Of a stretch of DNA of 64,000 nucleotides, positions 11,306 through 22,164 are shown in pieces. The notes under the pieces were generated by a model, which was not told the DNA's origin, searched no databases, and saw only the letters and a program-made list of their open reading frames with translations. The translations under genes were made by a program, and so were the position numbers. Position 1 is the stretch's first letter, and each line of letters starts with the position of its first letter. The stretch is taken from contig NC_083348.1 of NCBI RefSeq assembly GCF_019175385.1, positions 50,924,950 to 50,988,949 of the forward strand, given 5' to 3'. The DNA is from Lycium barbarum (taxonomy: Eukaryota > Streptophyta > Magnoliopsida > Solanales > Solanaceae).

Positions 11306-14300
11306 TGTTATAGCCCGTATCTTGTACGATTGGAAATTCCGGAGTCGTCGTGGAAAGTCAAGGGCGAGACCATTTTTGAAAATTATTTTAATGCACAAAT
11401 TGGTTATGAATATTATTTATGAATATTATTGCATGGAAATATTGAGAAAGGTTAAGGATAAAAATGGGAATTCGCAAAGTGGTCAATGGAAATAATGTGG
11501 AAGGCTAGGGGTAAAATGGTAATTTCACAAGTATTCAAGAAAATGGAAGAATTCTCTAGGAAATAAAGAAAGAAGCATGTGGCCATTTCATATTAAGTGA
11601 GGGGCTAAAGTGTACCATGGAAAAATATTTGGTCTTCTTTGACCAAATAAGGCAAAAAAAAAGGGGGAGAAGACACTTGGTCTTCTTTGACCAAGTAAAA
11701 CAATTCAAGAAAAATCAAGAAATTGGAAGAAAAGTCTAGAAGAGAAAGAAAGGGGGCATGTGACCATAATTGAGGGACTAGGGTGCAAATATGAGAAGAT
11801 GACTTGTTCATCTTTTATTTAAAAGTTGGAGAATTAGAAAGAAAGGAAAGAAAACAAAGAACAAAAAAAAAAAAAAAAGATGGAAACGGAAATAGGGGCT
11901 GGCCGAACCAGCCCCATAAATTGTTCATGGAAAATTGTTTTCTTCAAGCTTTCATACCAATTGGAAGGTCCTTTATCATATGGAGTAGTTGTTGGAATGA
12001 GAAAACCATTTATCTTGCAAGGAAACACTTCTAGCCATGTGGAAGAATAGAGTGGAGAAGGTAAGATTCAATCCTTTCTTGTGTGTTTTATGGATGTTGA
12101 AACATGTTGTTATGTGTTGGAATAGGTAAAACTCATGAAAATAAGGATGTTGTGTGTTGGAAGTTGAGGCCGTGTGTATGTCTCCTTGGTGTAAACATGA
12201 TGAACAAATTTTATTCAATGTTATTTGATTGTTGTATATGTTGTGGAGTGTGGAATGAATGAAAAATCATGGAATTTGTGTGTTGAAGGGGCTGGCCGAA
12301 AATGGACTGTTTTGCATGTCTAAGAATGAACTAATTTATTTAGTATGTTTGGGTTATTGTGTTGTGGGTTATGTGATGTAAATGAGAGTTTAATGATCCT
12401 AGTTGGTGTCGTAATTGTTGTGGGCTGTTTTGGAAGCTAATTTGAATCAAGTGTAGTTTCTTGTAATTATGATAATAATGTTGTTAAAGTATGGTTTGTT
12501 GGTGTAGTTTGTGAACTTTGAAGAAAGAAATGTGTTGTGATGGCTCCTATGGAAGTTGGAAGATTTCGGGTTCTATGGTGCGTTATTGGATTGTTTGGAG
12601 AATTGTGTGAATTGTTTAAAGCATTCTTGAATATCGATTGAATGGTCTTGGATTAGTAATCGAATGTATAAACGTTGATATTAGTTGAAATATTGCGAAC
12701 GTTGTTGGATTATGTAAAAAGAGCGCTTAATGTTAAAACGTATTCTTGAATTGATTAATGATGCTATAGTTTGCTTGTTGGTTGGGTTGTTGTTGATTTG
12801 GGGCCGAGCCTTATTCTCGGGGTTGGTAGATTTACAGGGGAGATGCTGCCGAAATTCCGGCAGAAGATAAGTAAACGTGTTTGAAAGGTTAAGGCAAGTA
12901 TGTGACAACGAGTCTAACGAATGAATGAATCCTTTTGGACGTAGATTGACAAGATGGATAAACTCTCTTGCATGTAAGCAAACAAGTTGGATGCGTAAGC
13001 GCAACTAGTTTGTCGTCACTCAGGTATGTGAGGCTTACCTTTCTTTCCTTGGCATGCCCTAGAGCCATGTAGGATATGATATCTTAGGTATCTTGAGCTT
13101 ACTCCATTCTGAAATTCTGAGTCTGTCTGTGATCTGTATGTTTTCCCTAACTTAAGTGTCAAATGAGCCTGATAGGCGAATCGTGATCTAAGTATTTTGA
13201 TGTAAACCTTCTGGGCTAATCATGCCAACACAAATGTTCTGACGTAAGTATTTGGCATAAGTGTTCCGATATGTGAAATTCCGATACAAGTAGGTACTCT
13301 GATCTGAACATTCCGATATAAATATGTGGAATTAAGTATCCTGGCATAACCCTTTTGATATATTTATTCTGACTTAAGTGTTCCGACGTACGTATGATTC
13401 CAAGAGTTCTATTTGGTTTGATCCACAATCATGTCTAAAAGTTAGTTAACCTAATTACGGCTTTGGTTTTCCAAGAAAAGCTTCTGAAATGATTACAGAG
13501 CGATCTGTACTTCGAACGCTCGTAACTTTTGTATACTAACTCCGATTGACCCGAAACTCGTTCTGGACCCCCACATGTCTATAAGTATTCCTCATAACCC
13601 TTTTGATATATGTATTCGGACATAAGTAGTCGGTTATGGGTAATCCGATGCAAGCAATTTGGAACATGTATTCTGATTGAGTAAAAGCGATAAGTACTTT
13701 GAGAGAAATATTCTGTTAAAAGTAATTTGACATAAAGTAATCTGTAATAAGTGATCTGTATGGACATTCTGAGAATACGTTTGATTAACTTATTGAGCTT
13801 GAGTTATGCGCATTTGATTCTTCACGACTCTGCTCGTGCATATGTTATGACTTCCTTCGCCGAGTCCCGGGCCGGTATGTATCGTGCGGATGGTTCGCCG
13901 AGTCCTCTGTTGATGGCCGGGTTCCATATATGAATTCTGAAGTATGATGTGTCCGGTTCCGGGGTACCGTGTTATCTGTCCGTCCCCGGTTACCGAGGTT
14001 ATGTTACGAAGTATGATGTGTCCGGGCTCGGGGTGCTGTGTTATCTGTCCGCCCCCGGGAACCGTGGTTATGTGTGATGTGTGACGGAGATCGGAGAAAA
14101 ACTTCTGGAAGTTAGATGTGCTGTGGCGCCAAAGGCAGGAGTGGCAGCCACGTTCCTATGCTATCGTGCGCATTCATTGGCACTGTTCATCGGTACCTCG
14201 GCGTGTTATCTGTCCCCGAGGCCACCATGCATATGATATGATGTGACCGTCCCTCGGCGTGCTATTTGTCCCCGAGGTTATCGTCTTTATGATATGGCAC

Positions 14301-15078
14301 TTGTCCCGGCGTGTTATTTGTCCCCGGGGTTGCCGCGTATATGATACGATATCCGATCCTGATACGTATGACTTACGTTGGAGAGTAAGTATTCTGACCT
14401 TCCGTATATTCTGTATTCCGTCTGCTATATGATGTCATTTAAACAATTTGTACGTTCTGTAATCTGTCTAGTATACGAGGTGAGTAAGTATGATTCGTGT
14501 CTGGAAAAGAAAAACGATAAGTGTTTGATATTTCTGAATAAGCTTTTGTATGTTGTTCTGTCTATATCAGTCATGGTTTCGTTTTCTGTACTCATGCCTT
14601 ACATACTCAGTACATATCCGTACTGACCCCCTGTTCTTCGGGGGCTGCGTTTCATGCCGCGCAGGTACCCACAAATGGTTAGACGAGATGAGCTGAAGAT
14701 GGCCCAACGGATTGGCGGGCTCCATTTCCTCCAGGAGTACTGCCGAGTCAGGGTATGTATGTTGTGATGTCTGATCAGTATTAGAGACTTTGCAGACAGC
14801 GTCGTGGGTAGTGATAGTCAGTCTGTAAGCGGCTCCATCAGCCGATATGCGATTTGGTGTGCTATATAATAAATTTTGTATAATTACAGATTTGTTAAAT
14901 TCTGGAAATAGTAAGCAGAAGATTTCGAAAGCACAACATGTATTTTGTTCGTAATTGACTTTCAAAATTCAAAAAAAAAAAAAAAAAATTTATGTATGGA
15001 ATCAGAGTCTGAGGGTTCGCTTGGCTCCGTATGTGGGGTCGGGTGCCCATCACACCCTAGTAAGATCCGGGTGTGACA
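11306..15078 (+). repeat. Element B 5' LTR
   Basis: Holds a TATA-like TATTTAAAAG at 11816, an A16 run near 11863, a donor-like GAGAAG|GTAAGA at 12060/12061, a stem-forming CTGCCG..CGGCAG near 12846, degenerate repeats of the ATTCCGATATAAGTA kind (13230-13420), and GC-rich repeats around GTGTTATCTGTCC (13940-14340). It differs from the 3' LTR by scattered changes and by 187 bp present only here (13500-13686). No gene is seen. Confidence 0.92.
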
Positions 15079-15081
15079 AAG

Positions 15082-15093
15082 TGGTATCAGAGC
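15082..15093 (+). other. Primer binding site of element B
   Basis: TGGTATCAGAGC, three bases after the LTR end at 15078. Confidence 0.9.
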
Positions 15094-15136
15094 AGGTCGG
15101 TCCAAGGGTTGTCTGCAAAGTCGTGTCCAGTAGAGT

Positions 15137-15176
15137 CCTGTTTATGGGTGTGAAGCCGGCCACATTTATAAACAGG
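15137..15176 (+). other. B leader hairpin with GCCGGC loop palindrome
   Basis: Arms CCTGTTTAT (15137-15145) and ATAAACAGG (15168-15176) pair perfectly. An inner stem GGGTGTG/CACATTT pairs with G-U wobbles. The loop AAGCCGGC has the self-complementary GCCGGC (15155-15160). Relative to J the outer stem has a compensatory T-A to C-G change, and the loop palindrome is a different sequence. Confidence 0.6.
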
Positions 15177-15775
15177 AGGCTGCGGGGCATCTAGGAAATG
15201 TTGACCTTCTTTCTGTCTCAGATCGTGCGATAGAGCCAAGCCATAGGAAATGAGATTCCTGATACTAACAGCTAATTTTCGCAGACATCCAATGGCAACA
15301 GAAAAAGACGGATGACGATATGGTAAGACACAGAGGTAAGTTGGGGTATTTGTTCTGTTACTTGGGACAGGAAATTTTGAATGGCTGGAATATGTCACAC
15401 AGCCGTATGTTCTGTAAAGTATCGTCGATAATTGTTACGTACAGACTGTAAAAAGTAAGAATGGCAAAGGAGATTCTGTAAGATTGGCTACGCCTAACAC
15501 GAAGACGCGTGGAAAGGAAATGTTGCGAACCGGTAATAGGTGAGATGCGTTGTTCCACAAAAAGGTCATGGATTTGGTATGGCAACGGAGGTGTGAACGT
15601 TACTATTGTGAATTTGGAAGCCCAAGATAGGGGGTAGCCATACACACAGGCGGAAGATAAACATCGGGAACCGAAAGGGTAAAACGGTAATTACAAAAGA
15701 AAAGACGTGCTACGAAAATGTTCCGGAATCTGTAAGACTTCGACTTGCCCCAGAACAAGTAATAAAGGTCGTGTG

Positions 15776-15899
15776 AGGGAGCTGACGCACAAATATCAGC
15801 ATTAAGACACCGAATTTCAACGAAGTTTTTGGATTAAGCGTGCTCAGGTGGGAGCAATTCTACGATGGGTGACCCCCTGGGAAGTTGGTGAGAAATTTT
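15776..15899 (+). pseudogene. 5S rRNA-like sequence inside element B
   Basis: TTAAGCGTGCTCAGGTGGGA, then GATGGGTGACC and CCTGGGAAGT occur in the order and spacing of plant 5S rRNA, covering box A, the intermediate element and box C of its internal pol III promoter. The upstream part (ATATCAGCATTAAGACACCG) also aligns with the 5' half of 5S, with mostly C-to-T changes, so the match spans about 120 nt. The comparison is from memory of the 5S consensus. It is degenerate and unlikely to give ribosomal 5S RNA. Cassandra elements carry 5S-like sequence in their LTRs; here it is internal. Confidence 0.7.
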
Positions 15900-16299
15900 A
15901 TCAATTGAGACGTAAGAGTCGAATTAAAAGCTAGGGTATTTTAAGGAAAACTAGATTATATGGGATGGCTGGGAGCCTTAGGAGGACGCGTAATACGAGG
16001 TGGATTAGCTCGATAAAAAGACAGGGAGTACATTACAGCCTTAGAATTAGGATAGGCTTGAACAACATTTGGACACACTTTGTGGGTTAGCTGATAGTAA
16101 GCACATATTTATATATGTGAGGATATAGGATATTTCAAAATGATTGTATATGTGAATCTCGGAGTTCCAGTTACCAACACTATGACAAGGAAGGCGTTAA
16201 TTAAACAAAGGAATAATTCACGAACTTTCGAATTCATATGAAGAAATAACAAGAAGAGGAAGGTACTCGAAGACGGTTAGTATACAAGGAGCCCCTAAA

Positions 16300-16317
16300 G
16301 GGGGGGGGGGGGGGGGG
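16300..16317 (+). repeat. Run of 18 G, internal polypurine-like tract
   Basis: CCCCTAAAG followed by uninterrupted G resembles the true PPT context (TTCTAAAGGGGGGG) about 600 bp downstream. It could be a second PPT copy, a slippage expansion or a length artefact of sequencing. Confidence 0.7.
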
Positions 16318-16896
16318 AGATCATACTATACTAGACCTAAAAAGAAATTGCAACACTATCAAGTGTCAGAGAAGGAAATCTATTAGCTTGGAACCAGAGA
16401 TTAAAATACGTCGGCGTGTCGCAAGAATACTTAGGAGAAGAGTAGAAGCGAAATAACAAAGAATACACTAAGAGATAGATCTGAGGAAAAGAAATAGCCT
16501 ACGGCTGCATTGAATTGTTAAGTAAGGATTGCGTACTAAGACATGGTTTCCGTTAAGGTACGGTGACAAGACAAAAATAGAAAAGGAAGAACTCGGAAAG
16601 AATAAGGATAATGAGGTGACACAGTGAGTTAGAAAAACCTATGACATGGAGCAGTGACTCATGAAAGGTCGAGGAGTTCGGTTACAAGGAAGATAAGGTA
16701 AAGGATAAGGAACGAGCATGATGGAGAGAGCAGCTATAAAAGAAACCCATGACATGGAATGAGGACTCATGAAAAGATCCAAAAGTTTGATGACAAGGAA
16801 AGTAGGATAACTGATATAGAATGGACATGGAGAAAGAGGGCAAATATGAAGGAACCCCCTCCCGAAGTGCTACAAGACCCCACAAGGTCAGTTGAA

Positions 16897-16930
16897 CATT
16901 CGAGGACGAATGTTCTAAAGGGGGGGAGAA
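16897..16930 (+). other. B polypurine tract with upstream palindrome
   Basis: CATTCGAGGACGAATG (16897-16912) then TTCTAAAGGGGGGGAGAA directly before the 3' LTR at 16931. Confidence 0.85.
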
Positions 16931-19900
16931 TGTTATAGCCCGTATCTTGTACGATTGGAAATTCCGGAGTCGTCGTGGAAAGTCATGGGCAAGACCATTT
17001 TTGAAAATTATTTTAATGCACAAATTGGTTATGAATATTATTTATGAATATTATTGCATGGAAATATTGAGAAAGGTTAAGGATAAAAATGGGAATTCGC
17101 AAAGTGGTCAATGGAAATAATGTGGAAGGCTAGGGGTAAAATGGTAATTTCACAAGTATACAAGAAAATGGAAGAATTCTCTAGGAAATAAAGAAAGAAG
17201 CATGTGGCCATTTCATATTAAGTGAGGGGCTAAAGTGTACCATGGAAAAATATTTTGTCTTCTTTGACCAAATAAGGCAAAAAAAAAGGGGGAGAAGACA
17301 CTTGGTCTTCTTTGACCAAGTAAAACAATTCAAGAAAAATCAAGAAATTGGAAGAAAAGTCTAGAAGAGAAAGAAAGGGGGCATGTGACCATAATTGAGG
17401 GACTAGGGTGCAAATATGGGAAGATGACTTGTTCATCTTTTATTTAAAAGTTGGAGAATTAGAAAGAAAGGAAAGAAAACAAAGAACAAAAAAAAAAAAA
17501 AAAAAGAAGATGGAAACGGAAATAGGGGCTGGCCGAACCAGCCCCATAAATTGTTCATGGAAAATTGTTTTCTTCAAGCTTTCATACCAATTGGAAGGTC
17601 CTTTATCATATGGAGTAGTTGTTGGAATGAGAAAACCATTTATCTTGCAAGGAAACACTTCTAGCCATGTGGAAGAATAGAGTGGAGAAGGTAAGATTCA
17701 ATCCTTTCTTGTGTGTTTTATGGATGTTGAAACATGTTGTTATGTGTTGGAATAGGTAAAACTCATGAAAATAAGGATGTTGTGTGTTGGAAGTTGAGGC
17801 CGTGTGTATGTCTCCTTGGTGTAAACATGATGAACAAATTTTATTCAATGTTATTTGATTGTTGTATATGTTGTGGAGTGTGGAATGAATGAAAAATCAT
17901 GGAATTTGTGTGTTGAAGGGGCTGGCCGAAAATGGACTGTTTTGCATGTCTAAGAATGAACTAATTTATTTAGTATGTTTGGGTTATTGTGTTGTGGGTT
18001 ATGTGATGTAAATGAGAGTTTAATGATCCTAGTTGGTGTCGTAATTGTTGTGGGCTGTTTTGGAAGCTAATTTGAATCAAGTGTAGTTTCTTGTAATTAT
18101 GATAATAATGTTGTTAAAGTATGGTTTGTTGGTGTAGTTTGTGAACTTTGAAGAAAGAAATGTGTTGTGATGGCTCCTATGGAAGTTGGAAGATTTCGGG
18201 TTCTATGATGCGTTATTGGATTGTTTGGAGAATTGTGTGAATTGTTTAAAGCATTCTTGAATATCGATTGAATGGTCTTGGATTAGTAATCGAATGTATA
18301 AACGTTGATATTAGTTGAAATATTGCGAACGTTGTTGGATTATGTAAAAAGAGCGCTTAATGTTAAAACGTATTCTTGAATTGATTAATGATGCTATAGT
18401 TTGCTTGTTGGTTGGGTTGTTGTTGATTTGGGGCCGAGCCTTATTCTCGGGGTTGGTAGATTTACAGGGGAGATGCTGCCGAAATTCCGGCAGAACATAA
18501 GTAAACGTGTTTGAAAGGTTAAGGCAAGTATGTGACAACGAGTCTAACGAATGAATGAATCCTTTTGGACGTAGATTGACAAGATGGATAAACTCTCTTG
18601 CATGTAAGCAAACAAGTTGGATGCGTAAGGGCAACTAGTTTGTCGTCACTCAGGTATGTGAGGCTTACCTTTCTTTCCTTGGCATGCCCTAGAGCCATGT
18701 AGGATATGATATGATATGTATCTTGAGGTTACTCCATTCTGAAATTCTGAGTCTGTCTGTGATCTGTATGTTTTCCCTAACTTAAGTGTCAAATGAGCCT
18801 GATAGGCGAATCGTGATCTAAGTATTTTGATGTAAACCTTCTGGGCTGATCATGCCAACACAAATGTTCTGACGTAAGTATTTGGCATAAGTGTTCCGAT
18901 ATGAGAAATTCCGATACAAGTAGGTACTCGGATCTGAACATTCCGATATAAATATGTGGAATTAAGTATCCTGGCATAACCCTTTTGATATATTTATTCT
19001 GACTTAAATGTTCCGACGTACGTATGATTCCAAGAGTTCTATTTGGTTTGATCCACAATCATGTCTAAAAGGTAGTTAACCTAATTACAGCTTTGGTTTT
19101 CCAAGAAAAGCTTCTGAAATGATTACAGAGCGATAAGTACTTTGAGAGAAATATTCTGTTAAAAGTAATTTGACATAAAGTAATCTGTAATAAGTGATCT
19201 GTATGGACATTCTGAGAACACGTTTGATTAACTTATTGAGCTTGAGTTATTCGCATTTGATTCTTCACGACTCTGCTCGTGCATATGTTATGACTTCCTT
19301 CGCCGAGTCCCGGGCCGGTATGTATCGTGCGGATGGTTCGTCGAGTCCTCTGTTGAGGGCCGGGTTCCATATATGAATTCTGAAGTATGATGTGTCCGGT
19401 TCCGGGGTACCGTGTTATCTGTCCGTCCCCGGTTACCGAGGTTATGTTACGAAGTATGATGTGTCCGGGCTCGGGGTGCTGTGTTATCTGTCCGCCCCCG
19501 GGTACCGTGGTTATGTGTGATGTGTGACGGAGATCGGAGAAAAACTTCTGGAAGTTAGATGTGCTGTGGCGCCAAAGGCAGGAGTGGCAGCCACGTTCCT
19601 ATGCTATCGTGCGCATTCATTGGCACTGTTCATCGGTACCTCGGCGTGTTATCTGTCCCCGAGGCCACCATGCATATGATATGATGTGACCGTCCCTCGG
19701 CGTGCTATTTGTCCCCGAGGTTATCGTTTGTATGATATGGCACTTGTCCCGGCGTGTTATTTGTCCCCGGGGTTGCCGCGTATATGATACGATATCCGAT
19801 CCTGATACGTATGACTTACGTTGGAGAGTAAGTATTCTGACCTTCCGTATATTCTGTATTCCGTCTGCTATATGAAGTCATTTAAACAATTTGTACGTTC

Positions 19901-20521
19901 TGTAATCTGTCTAGTATATGAGGTGAGTAAGTATGATTCGTGTCTGGAAAAGAAAAACGATAAGTGTTTGATATTTCTGAATAAGCTTTTGTATGTTGTT
20001 CTGTCTATATCAGTCATGGTTTCGTTTTCTCTACTCATGCCTTACATACTCAGTACATATCCGTACTGACCCCCTGTTCTTCGGGGGCTGCGTTTCATGC
20101 CGCGCAGGTACCCACAAATGGTTAACCGAGATGAGCTGAAGATGGCCCAACGGATTGGCGGGCTCCATTTCCTCCAGGAGTACTGCCGAGTCAGGGTATG
20201 TATGTTGTGATGTCTGATCATTATTAGAGACTTTGCAGACAGCGTCGTGGGTAGTGATAGTCAGTCTGTAAGCGGCTCCATCAGCCGATATGCGATTTGG
20301 TGTGCTATATAATAAATTTTGTATAATTACAGATTTGTTAAATTCTGGAAATAGTAAGCAGAAGATTTCGAAAGCACAACATGTATTTTGTTCGTAATTG
20401 ACTTTCAAAATTCAAAAAAAAAAATAAAAAATTTATGTATGGAATCAGAGTCTGAGGGTTCGCTCGGCTCCGTATGTGGGGTCGGGTGCCCATCACACCC
20501 TAGTAAGATCAGGGTGTGACA
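16931..20521 (+). repeat. Element B 3' LTR
   Basis: Near-identical to the 5' LTR (start TGTTATAGCCCG, end GTGTGACA) but lacking the 187 bp between two AGCGAT hexamers (junction at 19129-19134). The high similarity points to a recent insertion, as expected for the innermost element. Confidence 0.92.
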
Positions 20522-20526
20522 TATTC

Positions 20527-21076
20527 AGTACATATTTCGTACTGACCCCCTTTCTTCGGGGGCTGCGTTTTCATGCCGCGCAGGTACCGACGACAGGTTT
20601 GCTGATCCGTCTGCTTAGGATCTCATTCTGCTATTTTTGGAGCGCTCTTTTATTCAGAGCCATCTTTTGGTATAGTCTGTCACTTCTATATATGTATATT
20701 TCTCGTTCATGGGTACGGCGGGGCCCTGTCCCGTCATATGATTCTGTCGGTCTGTTAGAGGTCTGTGGACATGTTTGTGGGCTGGGATCTTTCTGTACAG
20801 TTGGGTGCTTATGTTGTGTTTGGGCGATCCCATTCGCCGCTGCGGCCGGTCCGCATATATTTAAATGTTGCTTTGTTGGCCCTGTGTGGCCTTTGTTGGT
20901 ATTTTCTGCGTGCAGGATATATGGGATAGGCCGTAAAACAAAGGAAACTCTGCCGAAATTTTTCTAAAAATTAGCTAAATTTGAAATAAAGCCTTGTCGG
21001 CTTCTGCCATATACGAGAATGCGTTTGAGTGCCCAGATCGGGCACTAGTCATGGCCTACGGGGTTGGGTCGTGACA
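20527..21076 (+). repeat. Element A 5' LTR, second part
   Basis: Continues the A LTR after B and matches 28795-29344. It includes the ACTGACCCCCTTTCTTCGGG block and ends GGTCGTGACA, four bases before the primer site. Confidence 0.92.
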
Positions 21077-21080
21077 AAAG

Positions 21081-21092
21081 TGGTATCAGAGC
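21081..21092 (+). other. Primer binding site of element A
   Basis: TGGTATCAGAGC after AAAG, complementary to initiator Met tRNA. Confidence 0.9.
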
Positions 21093-21133
21093 GGTTCGTC
21101 CTCGGAATGTCTACAGACCGTGTCTAGTAGCGT

Positions 21134-21173
21134 CTTGTTTATCGGTGTGTTGTGCACCACACCTATAAACAGG
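21134..21173 (+). other. A leader hairpin with GTGCAC loop palindrome
   Basis: GTTTAT (21137-21142) pairs with ATAAAC (21165-21170), and GGTGTG (21144-21149) pairs perfectly with CACACC (21158-21163). The 8-nt loop TTGTGCAC ends in the self-complementary GTGCAC (21152-21157). The layout resembles a retroviral kissing-loop dimerisation site. Confidence 0.6.
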
Positions 21174-21279
21174 AGGCTACAGGGCATTTAGGATACTACC
21201 CTTCTTTCTGTCTTAGATCGTGCGATAGAGCTGTGTTATCAGGATGATTCCTCCCTAACGAATTGTTACATTTGCAGTT

Positions 21280-22164
21280 ATGCCTCCAAAGAAGGCGACA
21301 GCGGCCCAAAAGGCCAAGGCAGCAGCTGTGGGAGAGACTAGTCGGACCCAGAGGGTTACCAGGGCCCATGCTCATATTGCTCCTGATATTTTGCCCCCGG
21401 CAGAGGGCTCTTCCACCCCGCCACACGTAGAGGAGATTGGAGCAGCAGCAGCTGCAGGTCGAGGGGCGGCTCCACCGCCAGCTCCCGAGATTCCAGTACC
21501 TGAGCCTCCAGCTCCACGGCCAGGGACTGAGGATCAGACTATGAGAGAGGCAGTCCAGCTATTGACTAGACTTGTGGCAGGACAGGTTCAGGGGCACGGA
21601 CTGGGAGGTGACCGGGCTTACAGGCGTGACAGTTCGAGAGCCCGTGAGTTCTTGACTTGTGGCCCTCCAGAGTTCTTCGGGACAAAGCCCGAGGAGGATC
21701 CCGAGGAGTTCATCAGGAAGATGCGGCGCACCTTACAGTTTATTAATGCTTCCGAGACAGAGTCAGTTGCATTGGCTTCGTACCGGTTGTATGATGTAGC
21801 GGCAAATTGGTACGAGTTATGGGAGTTATCCAGAGGCGACGACGCTCCCCCAGCAGTTTGGGATGATTTTTCTCAGGCTTTACTTAGCCACTTTCTGCCT
21901 CCGGAGTTACGGCGGGCCAAGGCTGACAGATTCTTATTGCTGAGGCAGAGGGGTCGCAGTGTTCGAGAGTATAGTATGGAGTTCGACTCATTGGCCCGAT
22001 ACGCACCTGCTGTGGTAGCTACTATGGCTGACAGGATGCACAGGTACATTATGGGGCTGGACCGTTATTTTGTCGATAGTTGTTTGGTATTGGCTGCTCA
22101 GCCCGGCATGGATATTGCCCGGATTCAGGCCCACGCACAGGGCATGGAGGACCGTCATAGGTAG
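21280..22164 (+). CDS. gag: Element A Gag, N-terminal 294 codons
   Basis: Starts MPPKKATAAQKAKAAA, two bases after an acceptor-like TTTGCAG. An Ala/Pro-rich N-terminus is followed by the Retrotrans_gag region at residues about 125-250 (landmarks GPPEFFGTKPEEDPEEFI, LASYRLYDVAANWYELW, VREYSMEFDSLARYA). The frame stops at TAG 22162-22164, just where relatives begin a Gln/Arg-rich linker to the zinc knuckles. The sequence after the stop stays open in the same frame through the knuckles, so the stop is a lesion, not the natural end. In this family Gag forms the particle shell around the genomic RNA. Confidence 0.88.
   Translation: MPPKKATAAQKAKAAAVGETSRTQRVTRAHAHIAPDILPPAEGSSTPPHVEEIGAAAAAGRGAAPPPAPEIPVPEPPAPRPGTEDQTMREAVQLLTRLVAGQVQGHGLGGDRAYRRDSSRAREFLTCGPPEFFGTKPEEDPEEFIRKMRRTLQFINASETESVALASYRLYDVAANWYELWELSRGDDAPPAVWDDFSQALLSHFLPPELRRAKADRFLLLRQRGRSVREYSMEFDSLARYAPAVVATMADRMHRYIMGLDRYFVDSCLVLAAQPGMDIARIQAHAQGMEDRHR

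Larger units (their letters stand above)
12061..15284 (+). other. Candidate intron of element B
   Basis: The donor AGAAG|GTAAGA is in the LTR. A perfect TACTAAC branch motif (15263-15269) is followed 15 bp later by TTTTCGCAG ending at 15284. The first ATG after it closes after seven codons, so the splice pattern appears kept although gag is gone. Confidence 0.45.
15094..16930 (+). mobile_element. Element B internal region, non-coding
   Basis: This purine-rich stretch has stops in all plus frames and no recognisable Gag, RT or integrase motif. It contains the leader hairpin, the acceptor-like site, a 5S rRNA-like segment (15776-15899), an 18-base G run (16300-16317) and the PPT with its palindrome at the 3' end. 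Confidence 0.75.
11306..20521 (+). mobile_element. Element B: non-coding LARD-like retrotransposon
   Basis: LTRs start TGTTATAGCCCG and end GTGTGACA. The target duplication TATTC is at 11301-11305 and 20522-20526, and the uninterrupted site is visible in the 3' LTR of A at 28785-28805. The LTRs are 3.77 and 3.59 kb; the middle is 1.85 kb with no gag or pol domain. Primer site, leader hairpin, acceptor-like site, PPT palindrome and PPT are all present, which fits a large non-autonomous derivative moved by a related element. Confidence 0.92.
9391..21277 (+). other. Candidate intron of element A (now containing B)
   Basis: Donor AAAAAG|GTAAGA lies in the LTR. The acceptor CATTTGCAG ends at 21277, two bases before the gag ATG, and CTAAC (about 21255) is a good branch site. 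Without B the intron would be about 2.7 kb and would contain the primer site and hairpin. It is inferred by comparison with C, J, B and E. Confidence 0.4.
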
